Shown: in pieces, positions 21,597 through 28,942 of the stretch
Numbering within the stretch: the first letter of the stretch is position 1
Layout of the letters: each line of letters starts with the position of its first letter
Origin: a virus
DNA: 39,584 nucleotides
Virus record (IMG/VR): IMGVR_UViG_3300020122_000326
Span: 1 to 39,584 of that record
Direction: 5' to 3' (one strand)
Translations under genes and position numbers: made by a program
Notes under the pieces: model-generated
Seen by the model: the letters and a program-made list of their open reading frames with translations, nothing else
Told to the model about the DNA's origin: nothing
The model's database searches: none

Positions 21597-22258
21597 AAAC
21601 CAGAGATGGCTCATCCCGGAAGATGGGAGGAATGGGAAACATGGGAGATATAGGTCCGACCTGGGATGTCGCGGTCCTAAAGGGGGCTCGGTTCACGCCT
21701 CTACAGCTGGAGCTGCCTGAATCCATGCCGCTGGACGATTGGGCGGCTATTGGGCGGAAATTAGTCCGGTCTGACCAGGTCATGCAGTGGTGGCTTGGGG
21801 ATTGGGCTGCCTTCGGAGCCGGGAATCCGGATGCCAAGGGCTGGCGCCGGCATGGTCAATTGAAGGAGTTCGCCGAGGCCAATGGCATCAATTACCAAAC
21901 GCTTCGCAACCTGGCCTGGGTGTCCGGCCGAGTCGAAATGTCCCGCCGGCGGGACAATGTCGAATGGTCGAAGCATTCGGAGGTGGCCGCCCTGCCGGCA
22001 GAGGAGCAATCGAAGTGGCTGCAAAAGACCGAGAAGGAAGCCCTGCCACGGGCCGAGCTGCGGCGTCAGATACGCCAGGCCGGAGGTTCAAGCAATGCGC
22101 TCGAGGCGGACGGGCCGCCCACTAAGTTTGTCTCGAAGGCCCTGGATGACCTCGTGCATTGGCTCAAGACGAGGCCTGCGGAGTTCTGGGATGAGGATAT
22201 GAGGGCAGTTTGGAAGGCCAGGTTGGAGCCGATCGTGAAGTTTTGGCAGGGGCTCTGA
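21593..22258 (+). CDS. Putative regulatory HTH protein with 9-bp-repeat leader (221 aa)
   Basis: Residues about 11-21 ('MGGMGNMGDIG') come from a 9-bp DNA repeat. The rest resembles a class of phage/plasmid proteins with 'MPLDDWAAIGRKLVRSDQVM' and 'WWLGDWAAFGA', a helical HTH-like domain ('NGINYQTLRNLAWVSGRVEM') and a helical C-terminus. The pattern recalls LmbU/ParB-like regulators in which an HTH follows 'W.lGDwl..G'. It may regulate the late operon. It overlaps the previous stop by ATGA. Confidence 0.6.
   Translation: MKTRDGSSRKMGGMGNMGDIGPTWDVAVLKGARFTPLQLELPESMPLDDWAAIGRKLVRSDQVMQWWLGDWAAFGAGNPDAKGWRRHGQLKEFAEANGINYQTLRNLAWVSGRVEMSRRRDNVEWSKHSEVAALPAEEQSKWLQKTEKEALPRAELRRQIRQAGGSSNALEADGPPTKFVSKALDDLVHWLKTRPAEFWDEDMRAVWKARLEPIVKFWQGL
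21623..21658 (+). repeat. 9-bp repeat array, copy a
   Basis: Four 9-bp units follow the pattern ATGGGANNN: ATGGGAGGA, ATGGGAAAC, ATGGGAGAT and a degenerate ATAGGTCCG. The units are in frame here and give Met-Gly-Xaa repeats. Related arrays lie at 23056-23091 and 33337-33372. Confidence 0.7.
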
Positions 22259-22331
22259 GCCGAGGCCTGCCGCGCCGGCTTTGGCAATGGGGCCCGTATA
22301 ATCATCCTTGCACTCAGCGCCGGATCTGGCG

Positions 22332-23114
22332 ATGCTCGAGACAATGAGCTTTCCAGGCAGCAAGGGCCAGGCGGGAGTTTGGCAGAGAATCATTGGCCAA
22401 ATGCCCCCACATTCCACATACATCGAACCTTTCTTTGGAAGCGGGCAGGTGTTCTGGCGCAAAAGACCATCGGCGTCCACCATCGTCATTGACCGAGTTC
22501 CTGGAAACATCGCCGGAGCTGCCGCTATCGCCGGCGTCCGCGCTATCGCTGGCGATGCGATATCCATATTGCCCACCTTGGGACCTTTGCTTGCCAGCGA
22601 TGCTCTGATCTACTGCGACCCTCCATATCCCCTGCAGACGCGCCGGAACAGGCGCTACTACGAGCACGAGCTAAGCGATGCCGAGCACGTGTCGCTTTTG
22701 AAAGTGCTTAGCTCCGTGGCCTGCCGGGTAATGATTTCCGGATATCCGTCGCCCCTTTACTCCCAGGCTCTTCAAAGTTGGAGATGCATCGAATACAAGA
22801 CACGCACGCGCGGGCGGACTGTGACGGAGCTGCTCTGGTGTAATTTCCCTGAGCCGCCCGAGCTTCACGATTGGCGTTACGCCGGACAAACATTCCGCGA
22901 GAGACTAAGCCTCAACCGCCTGGCTGCGCGGTGGATTGCGCGTCTCGATTCGATGCCGTCCAGGAAAAGAGGGTTCCTGCTGGATGCGATCGCGCATCGC
23001 CATTGCCGGCGTGAGCTGCCGGCAGACCGCGCCGATTTCGGCGCTGGGCGCCCACATGGGAGGAATGGGAAATATGGGAGTAATGGGACGCCCGAGGTAA
23101 CGGTGCAGCGGTAA
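22332..23114 (+). CDS. DNA adenine methyltransferase (D12 class, 260 aa)
   Basis: The sequence opens with 'SFPGSKG', followed by the SAM-binding motif 'YIEPFFGSGQVFW' (about 30-42) and the catalytic 'DPPY' at 96-99, the order of Dam-like N6-adenine methyltransferases. The C-terminal about 90 residues differ from the family and end in a repeat-derived stretch. It would methylate an adenine in a short site in phage DNA and protect it from host restriction. No restriction gene is nearby. ATG 22332 is chosen; ATG 22344 is also possible. It lies among the packaging genes, an accessory location. Confidence 0.88.
   Translation: MLETMSFPGSKGQAGVWQRIIGQMPPHSTYIEPFFGSGQVFWRKRPSASTIVIDRVPGNIAGAAAIAGVRAIAGDAISILPTLGPLLASDALIYCDPPYPLQTRRNRRYYEHELSDAEHVSLLKVLSSVACRVMISGYPSPLYSQALQSWRCIEYKTRTRGRTVTELLWCNFPEPPELHDWRYAGQTFRERLSLNRLAARWIARLDSMPSRKRGFLLDAIAHRHCRRELPADRADFGAGRPHGRNGKYGSNGTPEVTVQR
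23056..23091 (+). repeat. 9-bp repeat array, copy b
   Basis: Units ATGGGAGGA, ATGGGAAAT, ATGGGAGTA and ATGGGACGC lie near the 3' end of the methyltransferase gene but in a different reading frame from copy a, encoding 'HGRNGKYGSNGT'. The conserved thing is therefore the DNA, not a peptide. Confidence 0.7.
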
Positions 23115-23115
23115 G

Positions 23116-23160
23116 CGTCGATTCCGGCGCTGAGGTACCCAACGTCAATTCCGACGCTGA
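23116..23160 (+). repeat. 18-bp direct repeat pair between genes
   Basis: CGTCGATTCCGGCGCTGA (23116) and CGTCAATTCCGACGCTGA (23143) match at 16 of 18 bases, 27 bp apart, in the 74-base gap before the small head protein gene. They could be binding sites for a regulator or for terminase. The role is unknown. Confidence 0.5.
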
Positions 23161-23188
23161 TTCCAGGTTGACGGGCGGTGGCTTATGA

Positions 23189-23443
23189 ATGGCGATTAAC
23201 TACTTCATTGGCTGGGAGCAGGAGGATTTGGAGAGGGAACTAAGGGCGGCCCAGGAGGACCTGGCGGCAGGGAAATCGACGATTCAAAGCTCGGCCGGGG
23301 ATGCGGAGGGCCGGTTTATGAGGGAGGCATCCATCACGGAACGAATCAAGGCGCTGCTCAAGGCTTTGAATGTCGTGGACCCGGTGACTTATCCAATCGA
23401 CCAGATTTCCGCCATTACGGTTACGAAGGTCGCCCTGTCATGA
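23189..23443 (+). CDS. Small head-joining-like protein (84 aa)
   Basis: The helical N-terminal half ('EQEDLERELRAAQEDLAAGK') is followed by 'ITERIKALLKALNVVDPVTY'. Size and position between terminase and portal fit a gpW-like head completion protein (lambda W lies there), but no diagnostic motif was recognised. The stop overlaps the next ATG. The ATG at 23189 gives an N-terminus 'MAINYFIGW'. Confidence 0.5.
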   Translation: MAINYFIGWEQEDLERELRAAQEDLAAGKSTIQSSAGDAEGRFMREASITERIKALLKALNVVDPVTYPIDQISAITVTKVALS

Positions 23444-23637
23444 ATGCTGACGTCCTGGCCCGCGTAGATATGAAGACCATCGAAGAAATGAGACGAGAAC
23501 TCATAGCTGCAGGCTGGAAGAAATGGAATGGGAACTCGCACATTTGGAAGTCCCCAAATGGTGGAATATGGCGGGGGCCAGCACTTGCGTGGCACGTAAT
23601 GAACAATCTGCCTTGGCCACCGGTCCAGGCCGTTTGA
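23440..23637 (+). CDS. Small Trp-rich hypothetical protein (65 aa)
   Basis: It has seven tryptophans in 65 residues ('AAGWKKWNGNSHIWKSPNGG', 'NLPWPPVQ') with a helical start. The pattern 'GWKKW...IWKSP.GG.wRGPA.AW' suggests a compact domain like those of small HicA or hydrolase-linked phage proteins, but it is not assignable. It is coupled to the upstream gene by ATGA and ends one base before the portal gene. Confidence 0.6.
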   Translation: MNADVLARVDMKTIEEMRRELIAAGWKKWNGNSHIWKSPNGGIWRGPALAWHVMNNLPWPPVQAV

Positions 23638-23638
23638 T

Positions 23639-25252
23639 ATGGCCTCGGCTCCTTACAAGATTATCGATCGCAGGGCATCTGCCGGCTATAGCTCGACGAA
23701 TCGGCTGATTGAGGCGGCGACTCAGACTAGCGATCGGCAGCTGGCGCCGGTCCTGGATTATGACATCCACCGGACTGTATCGAATTACGGCCGCAGGATT
23801 CTGATGAACCTCGGGCGGATGATGTTTTGGAAGCATCCGGCCCTGCAGGCCTCGATTCTCGAACAGGCCAATTTGGCAGTTTCCTCTTTTCTTCCCCAAT
23901 ACACAGGCCGCAATAAGGCCTGGGGCGCCATGGCCGAGACGATGCTGGGCAACTGGCATAAGATCATGGACGTGGCCGGCTGGCCCTACGATTTCGACAG
24001 TTACCTGCAGAGCCTGGTCATCGCGCCGCTGGTCGAGGGCGAAAATTTCACGCTCCTGACGGAGACGCCGGACGGATATCCATTGATCCAGGTGATTGGC
24101 GCGCATCGCGTGGGGAGCCGGCTGACGGCCGCCATCACGGCGAAGGTGCGTTATTACCAGGACAAGCTTTGGGTTGATGATGTGCTCATCGATGATGGCC
24201 GTCCGTCCCTGGCAGAGGACCCGATCGAGTTTGATGCTCGGGTTTTGGACGGCGTGATCGTGGACGATTACAGCCGGCCGATCGCTTACCGTGTTTACCA
24301 GGATAATTTTGTGAGTGCAGGGTTTCAGGATTTGCCGGCGCGCAATTTCTTTCCGGCTTTCGTTCCGATGGTGTCGGGCCAGGTGCGTGGGTTCTCGGGG
24401 CTGGCGACCTCCGTTTTTCCCTGGGCCGACATGCATGAATGGCAGGCGTTCGAGCGGCTGGCGCACAAGGTGTTCTCCGGCAAGACGGTCGTGGAAACCA
24501 ATGAGACGGGCGACACTGACACTGCGAAAGCGATTATTACGGCCGCCGCGACGTATGACGCCACGACCGGGAACAAGACCGGGCTGGATATTCAGCGCAT
24601 CGATGGCGGGCAATACCATTATTTGAAAGCCGGCACGGGCAGCAAGTTGGAGATGTTCGATTATAACCGGCCGGGCGCGGACTCTCAGAAGTTCATGGAA
24701 ACGACGCTCAGGGATGCATTCCGGGGCACGGAATGGGATGTTTTCTTTTCGCTGGACCCACAGAAAGTTGGCGGGGCGCCGATGCGGGTCATCGTGGAGA
24801 AAATAAATGCTGTCCTGGACAAGCGCCGCAAGCTGGTCCGCAAATGCTGTCTGCGCGTGGATGGTTATGCGCTCAGCAAGTTCATGAAGCTTGGGCTCCT
24901 GCCATGGGATGATGATTGGTATATGTGGAATTACCAGGGCCCGGCGGAAGTGACGGCCGATAAGCGATATGATTCGCAAGTGGATCTTCAAGAAGTCGCG
25001 CAAGGTTTCCAGACTCGGAAGCTGGCTTGCGCAAAACGCGGCCTGAGCATCGAGGACGTCGACCAGCAGCGGGAGGATGAGGCGAGGTCTGACCTGCAGC
25101 GAGCGCAGCGGCTGGCGAAGGAGTTCTCGATTACGATTCAAGAGGCCTTGGTTGTGTTACGGCCGCCAACGCCCAACCAACAGCTCCCCGTTAGTCAGGT
25201 CGTGGAGGAAAATTCAAACGAAGCGCCGGCGCCGGCGCCGGCAGCAAACTGA
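23639..25252 (+). CDS. Portal protein (lambda gpB-like, 537 aa)
   Basis: The sequence follows the lambda-type portal pattern: 'LNRLIEAATQTSDRQLAPVL'-like N-terminus, a long central wing ('DVLIDDGRPSLAEDPIEFDA', 'PARNFFPAFVPMVSGQVRGF') and the stem region 'EWDVFFSLDPQKVGGAPMRV'. The length fits the family. The portal dodecamer is the DNA gateway and terminase dock at one prohead vertex. The C-terminus ends in an Ala-Pro repeat. Its TGA overlaps the ATG of the protease gene, as in lambda B-C. Confidence 0.88.
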   Translation: MASAPYKIIDRRASAGYSSTNRLIEAATQTSDRQLAPVLDYDIHRTVSNYGRRILMNLGRMMFWKHPALQASILEQANLAVSSFLPQYTGRNKAWGAMAETMLGNWHKIMDVAGWPYDFDSYLQSLVIAPLVEGENFTLLTETPDGYPLIQVIGAHRVGSRLTAAITAKVRYYQDKLWVDDVLIDDGRPSLAEDPIEFDARVLDGVIVDDYSRPIAYRVYQDNFVSAGFQDLPARNFFPAFVPMVSGQVRGFSGLATSVFPWADMHEWQAFERLAHKVFSGKTVVETNETGDTDTAKAIITAAATYDATTGNKTGLDIQRIDGGQYHYLKAGTGSKLEMFDYNRPGADSQKFMETTLRDAFRGTEWDVFFSLDPQKVGGAPMRVIVEKINAVLDKRRKLVRKCCLRVDGYALSKFMKLGLLPWDDDWYMWNYQGPAEVTADKRYDSQVDLQEVAQGFQTRKLACAKRGLSIEDVDQQREDEARSDLQRAQRLAKEFSITIQEALVVLRPPTPNQQLPVSQVVEENSNEAPAPAPAAN

Positions 25253-26085
25253 TGAAGAGATATCCGCACATTTTTTCGAAGCTTTATTACGAGCCGCTTG
25301 TCCTTACTCGGGCAAAGCATAATGAAATTTGCAAGTTCATGGAGTCTAGGCTTCAGGATGGAGGGGGAGAGATCAACATCGGCGGTCGAGAACCGCTCAG
25401 TGCCGATGAGGAAATGGAGTGGAACGGCTATCGCCGAGTGAACGATGCGGCGATTATTACCGTAGAAGGGCCTATTGGAAAGCATCTCTCTTCGATGGAA
25501 ATGATGTCCGGAGGCGGCTGCGACCTGGACAACGTCAATGCCATGATCGACCTCGCTATTGAGGATCCCGATGTGGAGAGAATCATTTTCGATTTCCGAA
25601 GCCCGGGCGGTTCCGTGACGGGGATCCCGGAGACCGGCCGGAAGATAGCAGGCATAGTGAGCAAGCCCACGATCGCCTATACGGATTCGGAATGTTGCTC
25701 AGGGGCTTTATGGCTCGCAGCTCAATGCCGAACAATTTACGCGACTGAATCGGCCACTATTGGAAGTATCGGCGTTTGGTGCGCTTACCTTGATGTGTCC
25801 AGGCAAATGGCCAATCAGGGCCAAAGCATTCAGGAATTCTCGGCCGGGAAATATAAAACCATGGGAGCGTACTGGCGTCCATTGAGCGACGAAGAGGCCG
25901 GCATGATCCAGCGGAACGTGGATAAGATTTATGGTCAATTCAAAACGGCGGTGAATTTGCATCGGGAGGTGGCCGATAAGTTCATGCAGGGACAGACGTT
26001 TGACGGGATGGATGCGTTGGATGCTGGTTTGATTGATTTCCTGGTGGAGGATCTGCAGCAGGTCCTAGATGAAGACCAAAGTTAA
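25252..26085 (+). CDS. S49 (SppA-like) prohead protease (277 aa)
   Basis: The fold and motifs are those of S49 peptidases of lambda gpC type: 'RSPGGSVTGI' (about 116-125), nucleophile Ser150 in 'ECCSGALWLAAQ', and 'SATIGSIGV' (167-175). A catalytic Lys in 'SAGKYKTMG' follows (probably Lys202, or Lys200). It would process scaffold and portal during head maturation. In lambda the scaffold is nested inside gene C; here the scaffold-like gene is separate and downstream. The last 104 bases are overlapped by the antisense nuclease gene. Confidence 0.9.
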   Translation: MKRYPHIFSKLYYEPLVLTRAKHNEICKFMESRLQDGGGEINIGGREPLSADEEMEWNGYRRVNDAAIITVEGPIGKHLSSMEMMSGGGCDLDNVNAMIDLAIEDPDVERIIFDFRSPGGSVTGIPETGRKIAGIVSKPTIAYTDSECCSGALWLAAQCRTIYATESATIGSIGVWCAYLDVSRQMANQGQSIQEFSAGKYKTMGAYWRPLSDEEAGMIQRNVDKIYGQFKTAVNLHREVADKFMQGQTFDGMDALDAGLIDFLVEDLQQVLDEDQS

Positions 26086-26398
26086 CGAGCTGAGCCTTCC
26101 TTTGATCTTCTTTCCAATCTGATGGGTCATATGGGCACGACTCGAATTTACAGAGCGATCCATCCTGCCTTCTCATTACCAAAAAGGTTGGAACTCCATG
26201 TTCTCGAAGGATGGCATGCATTCGTTGCTGTTCGGGACTGACAGGGTCGTATCCAGTCTTTGCCTCCACGCCGAAAATGGAAACGATTTTTCCAGATCGA
26301 TTCCTACGATAGCAGAGGAAATCTGGCCAGCCATTGCGGACCACGGTCATGCCCTCGCCTTCGAAGTGCTTCCGGACTTCCGTTTCGAACTTGTTCAT
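25982..26398 (-). CDS. VRR-NUC type PD-(D/E)XK nuclease, antisense in head operon (138 aa)
   Basis: The sequence 'GWPDFL' (Asp26), 'VEAKTG' (Glu45, Lys47) and 'SPEQQRMHAILREHGVPTFL' is the VRR-NUC signature: PD, ExK and the conserved Gln helix. N-terminal Glu5 or Glu7 would complete the metal site. Small VRR-NUC proteins of phages are thought to act as structure-specific nucleases. The domain ends at about residue 85; the Pro-rich remainder is written over the 3' end of the protease gene on the other strand. It is transcribed against all neighbours and has its own extended -10 promoter, as a moron would. The start ATG lies six bases after the -10. Confidence 0.85.
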   Translation of the reverse strand: MNKFETEVRKHFEGEGMTVVRNGWPDFLCYRRNRSGKIVSIFGVEAKTGYDPVSPEQQRMHAILREHGVPTFLVMRRQDGSLCKFESCPYDPSDWKEDQRKAQLVNFGLHLGPAADPPPGNQSNQHPTHPSRQTSVPA

Positions 26399-26403
26399 CC
26401 GGG

Positions 26404-26413
26404 CCTTATATCA
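26404..26413 (-). promoter_or_regulatory. Extended -10 promoter of antisense nuclease
   Basis: On the minus strand TGATATAAGG gives an extended -10 (TG-n-TATAAG), and the start codon follows six bases after the hexamer, so the message would be nearly or fully leaderless. A weak TTGAGC lies about 20 bases upstream of the hexamer. Confidence 0.5.
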
Positions 26414-26542
26414 TGACCAAAACCTTGTCCGCTCAAGGGAACGTGCTTTCGTTGTCTCTCTTTATCCCAAATCACCCCTATGGCGAAATTTGGTCGTTTT
26501 TTCTTATTGACCGCCGTTTCGTTGACTGGTGGCCAAGCTTAG

Positions 26543-27025
26543 ATGAGTTGGAAATTTTTTAACGCCGGCAAGGCTAATGCCGAAATTGAGCGGTTGGAAA
26601 AGGAATTGGCCACTACCAAAATTGAATGTGACGAAGCAGTCACCGCGCTTGGATCCTATGACTCCGAGGCCATCAAGGCCGCTGAGGGCTTTCAGGCGGA
26701 CCTGGCAACAGCTCGCACCGTCAATTCGGAGCTTAGCGCGCAGGTCACCAAACTCACGAACGATCTTTCGGCTGCCACTACGGAATTGACTGCGGTCAAG
26801 GCCGAGCTCGTGACGGCGAAGGCTCAAATCGCTGATCCGGCCGGAGTTATCCAGAAAGCAGCCTCAGCCAAAGCGGCCGAGATCACCAGTTCACAGGGAC
26901 AGCCTCCCGTGAAAGTGGATCCCACGACGTCGCCGGCAGCGCCCGGTAAGGAGCAAAGCGGTTTAACCGGCATTGCCCGCGTGCAAGCGGCGTTCAAAAA
27001 GCAAATGGCCCCTCGGGATTCCTGA
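26543..27025 (+). CDS. Scaffold-like coiled-coil protein (160 aa)
   Basis: Residues about 10-95 are a long coiled coil ('NAEIERLEKELATTKIECDE', 'LTNDLSAATTELTAVKAELV'), followed by a disordered Pro/Ser/Thr linker and a C-terminal helix ('GIARVQAAFKKQMAPRD'). This shape and the position between prohead protease and major capsid protein fit a scaffolding protein with a C-terminal capsid-binding helix. The identification is by architecture and position. It begins after the region occupied by the antisense nuclease, so it may rely on a separate ribosome entry. Confidence 0.7.
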   Translation: MSWKFFNAGKANAEIERLEKELATTKIECDEAVTALGSYDSEAIKAAEGFQADLATARTVNSELSAQVTKLTNDLSAATTELTAVKAELVTAKAQIADPAGVIQKAASAKAAEITSSQGQPPVKVDPTTSPAAPGKEQSGLTGIARVQAAFKKQMAPRDS

Positions 27026-27066
27026 GCTGATCCGAAATTTCTCATCGCAACTACTGACAATTTTTT

Positions 27067-28035
27067 ATGTCATACTCATATCTGACGATGCTCGATATCG
27101 CGAAGACCAACGGGTCTGACGTGACGGTCGGGCTTGTGGAGGAAAATCTCAATGCGGCTCCAGAGGCGGCAATTCTGCCGGCGAGGACAATCAAGGGAAC
27201 CTCCTTCAAAACTTTGGTTCGCACGGCTTATCCGACCACGTCCTTCCGGTCGCCGAACGGCAGCACACAGCCGACGAAGAGCACGTACGTGAACAAAATG
27301 TTCGAAACGTTCTACTACGACGGTCAGATGGAAGTCGACAACGCTGTCGCGACTGCCGATGACCAGGGCCCAGACCATGCCATGGCGATGGAAGCCGATG
27401 GCCACGGCCGCGCTTTCCTGCTCAAGGCAGGCTCTCAAGTCTGGTATGGCACGGGCACTAATGGCGATGCTCTCGGTTTTCCCGGCGCGCATGACATTGT
27501 CGCCGGCAACACCACACTTTTGATCGATGCGACCGGAACCACGGCGAGCACTGCTGGATCGGTTTATGCGATCGTCGCTCTTCCCAAATTCTTCGAACTG
27601 ATTTTGGGCAATGACACCGTTTTGAACGTTGGCCAATGGCGGATGCAGAGCATCACGCGCACGGTCAATGCCGTGGCCGGTGAAGTGACGGCCTGGAAGA
27701 ATTCCCTCGAGGGCTGGATCGGCGCCGCGTTCTATAGCAAATGGGCGGTTGGCCGAATCAAGAATTTGACCGCGGACGTCGGCAAAGGATTGACCGATAC
27801 CTTGCTCGCAACATTGTTGGCTGCTTTCCCGGTTGGCGTTAAACCAACTCACTTTTTCATGAGCCGCCGTTCTCGCAAGCAGCTCCAAATCAGCCGCACA
27901 GTAACTCTTTACGGTGGTCCTGGTGGCGTGAAGCCCGGCAGTAACCTGGCCACGATCGCACCAGTCCCGACCGAATACGACGGGATTCCGATCATCGCGA
28001 CGGATTCTATCCTGGACACTGAAGCAATCGAGTAA
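27067..28035 (+). CDS. Major capsid protein (322 aa)
   Basis: The protein sits between scaffold-like and decoration-like genes, at the size expected for an HK97-fold capsid protein. It has a loop-like N-terminal part ('FRSPNGSTQPTKSTYVNKMF'), a spine helix region ('DDQGPDHAMAMEADGHGRAF') and a C-terminal A-domain ending 'EYDGIPIIATDSILDTEA', a typical capsid C-terminus in which a strand carrying 'GIPI..TD' closes the domain. Hundreds of copies would form the shell. No HK97 crosslink residues can be proposed by eye. Confidence 0.85.
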   Translation: MSYSYLTMLDIAKTNGSDVTVGLVEENLNAAPEAAILPARTIKGTSFKTLVRTAYPTTSFRSPNGSTQPTKSTYVNKMFETFYYDGQMEVDNAVATADDQGPDHAMAMEADGHGRAFLLKAGSQVWYGTGTNGDALGFPGAHDIVAGNTTLLIDATGTTASTAGSVYAIVALPKFFELILGNDTVLNVGQWRMQSITRTVNAVAGEVTAWKNSLEGWIGAAFYSKWAVGRIKNLTADVGKGLTDTLLATLLAAFPVGVKPTHFFMSRRSRKQLQISRTVTLYGGPGGVKPGSNLATIAPVPTEYDGIPIIATDSILDTEAIE

Positions 28036-28099
28036 GCGGTGCGTGCCGCACGGGCCATCGCGCTCCGCGCGGGAAATTGAAAACTGAAAACTAAAATTT

Positions 28100-28324
28100 A
28101 TGGCAAAAGCCTCGTATAATAATGGGATCGAAGTCGTGGAGCTCACTATCCTGAGCAAGAACAAGGATGGCAGCCTGGAGCTGAGCGCCGACGGGGAAAC
28201 TCTCAAAGTGGGCAAATGCACGGTCGACGATAGCGACAGCGATAAGCCGGCCGTTGGTACTTGCCGTCCCATTCAGGAAGCGCCCAAAGACCCGCCGGCC
28301 AAGAAGGATCCTCCGGCTAAATAA
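28100..28324 (+). CDS. Small head-associated protein with Lys/Pro tail (74 aa)
   Basis: A short strand-rich domain ('NGIEVVELTILSKNKDGSLE') is followed by a repetitive Pro/Lys/Asp-rich tail ('KDPPAKKDPPAK'). It lies just after the major capsid gene and is probably a small head accessory protein. The leader contains 'GAAAACTGAAAAC' rather than a Shine-Dalgarno. No family is recognised. Confidence 0.55.
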   Translation: MAKASYNNGIEVVELTILSKNKDGSLELSADGETLKVGKCTVDDSDSDKPAVGTCRPIQEAPKDPPAKKDPPAK

Positions 28325-28382
28325 CGTCACCGGCGAGCACGAGTGCCGCCCAAGCTAACAAAACAGAAAACTTTTTAAGAAT

Positions 28383-28811
28383 ATGGCAAACGAGTTCGCA
28401 AGAAATATTCAGGAAGCGGCGCTGAATCCAGCGACTTTCGCGCTTCCCACGACTCTGGGCACAGCCGGCGCGACCACGTCCGCCGCAGTTGACCTCGGGA
28501 CGGATACTTACAAGACCGAGCGCCTCGAGCTCGAGCTCTCGATCCCGGCTCTCAATTCCACGATCGCGCCGGCGGCGAGCACGACCGGTGTTTCGTATAT
28601 CGTCGAATCAAGCACGACATCCACTTTCAGCGCGGTCGCCCGGACAATCGTTCGGCAGGACATCGCCGGCTCCGGGTCCGGCGTGGTTGCCACGAAGGTT
28701 CGGACCCGGATCCCCTCGGACTGCGAGCGTTACATTCGCGCCAAGGTTATCCTGGGCACGACTTGCACTGACGCGAGCGCGGTGGCCGGAACACTGACTT
28801 TGAGATTCTGA
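28383..28811 (+). CDS. Putative capsid decoration or head protein (142 aa)
   Basis: This Thr/Ala/Ser-rich protein is predicted to be beta-sheet rich ('LELELSIPALNSTIAPAAST', 'YIVESSTTSTFSAVARTIVR') and ends 'AGTLTLRF'. Similar Thr-rich proteins after the major capsid gene of other phages serve as head decoration or vertex proteins; this is inference. It is the last gene before a strong terminator, so it marks the end of the head transcript. Confidence 0.6.
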   Translation: MANEFARNIQEAALNPATFALPTTLGTAGATTSAAVDLGTDTYKTERLELELSIPALNSTIAPAASTTGVSYIVESSTTSTFSAVARTIVRQDIAGSGSGVVATKVRTRIPSDCERYIRAKVILGTTCTDASAVAGTLTLRF

Positions 28812-28868
28812 TCTATCTAATTTAATTGGTAGCTGTCTGACTAACTGTTTAACCTCCCGCACCTCCGC

Positions 28869-28904
28869 AAGGCCGCTTCTGGGATTCCCGGAGCGGCCTT
28901 TTCG
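28869..28904 (+). terminator. Terminator closing the head operon
   Basis: The 9-bp arms AAGGCCGCT and AGCGGCCTT enclose a 14-nt loop and lead into TTTTCG. This separates capsid genes from the downstream glycosyltransferase and tail genes and may lower expression of the latter relative to capsid. Confidence 0.8.
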
Positions 28905-28942
28905 TTGGGGGAAAGCCGAAATTAAGAAAGTTGAAAGCTGAA

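Noticed and set aside
23501-25141. Long minus-strand open frame (546 codons) opposite the portal gene
   Set aside because: It is the shadow of a GC-rich gene whose plus frame has clear portal motifs; the minus product is Arg/His/Pro-rich with no family-like pattern.
27076-28272. Minus-strand open frame (398 codons) opposite the capsid gene
   Set aside because: Shadow of the capsid and following gene; composition is Arg/Asp-rich and it crosses two plus genes and their leader.
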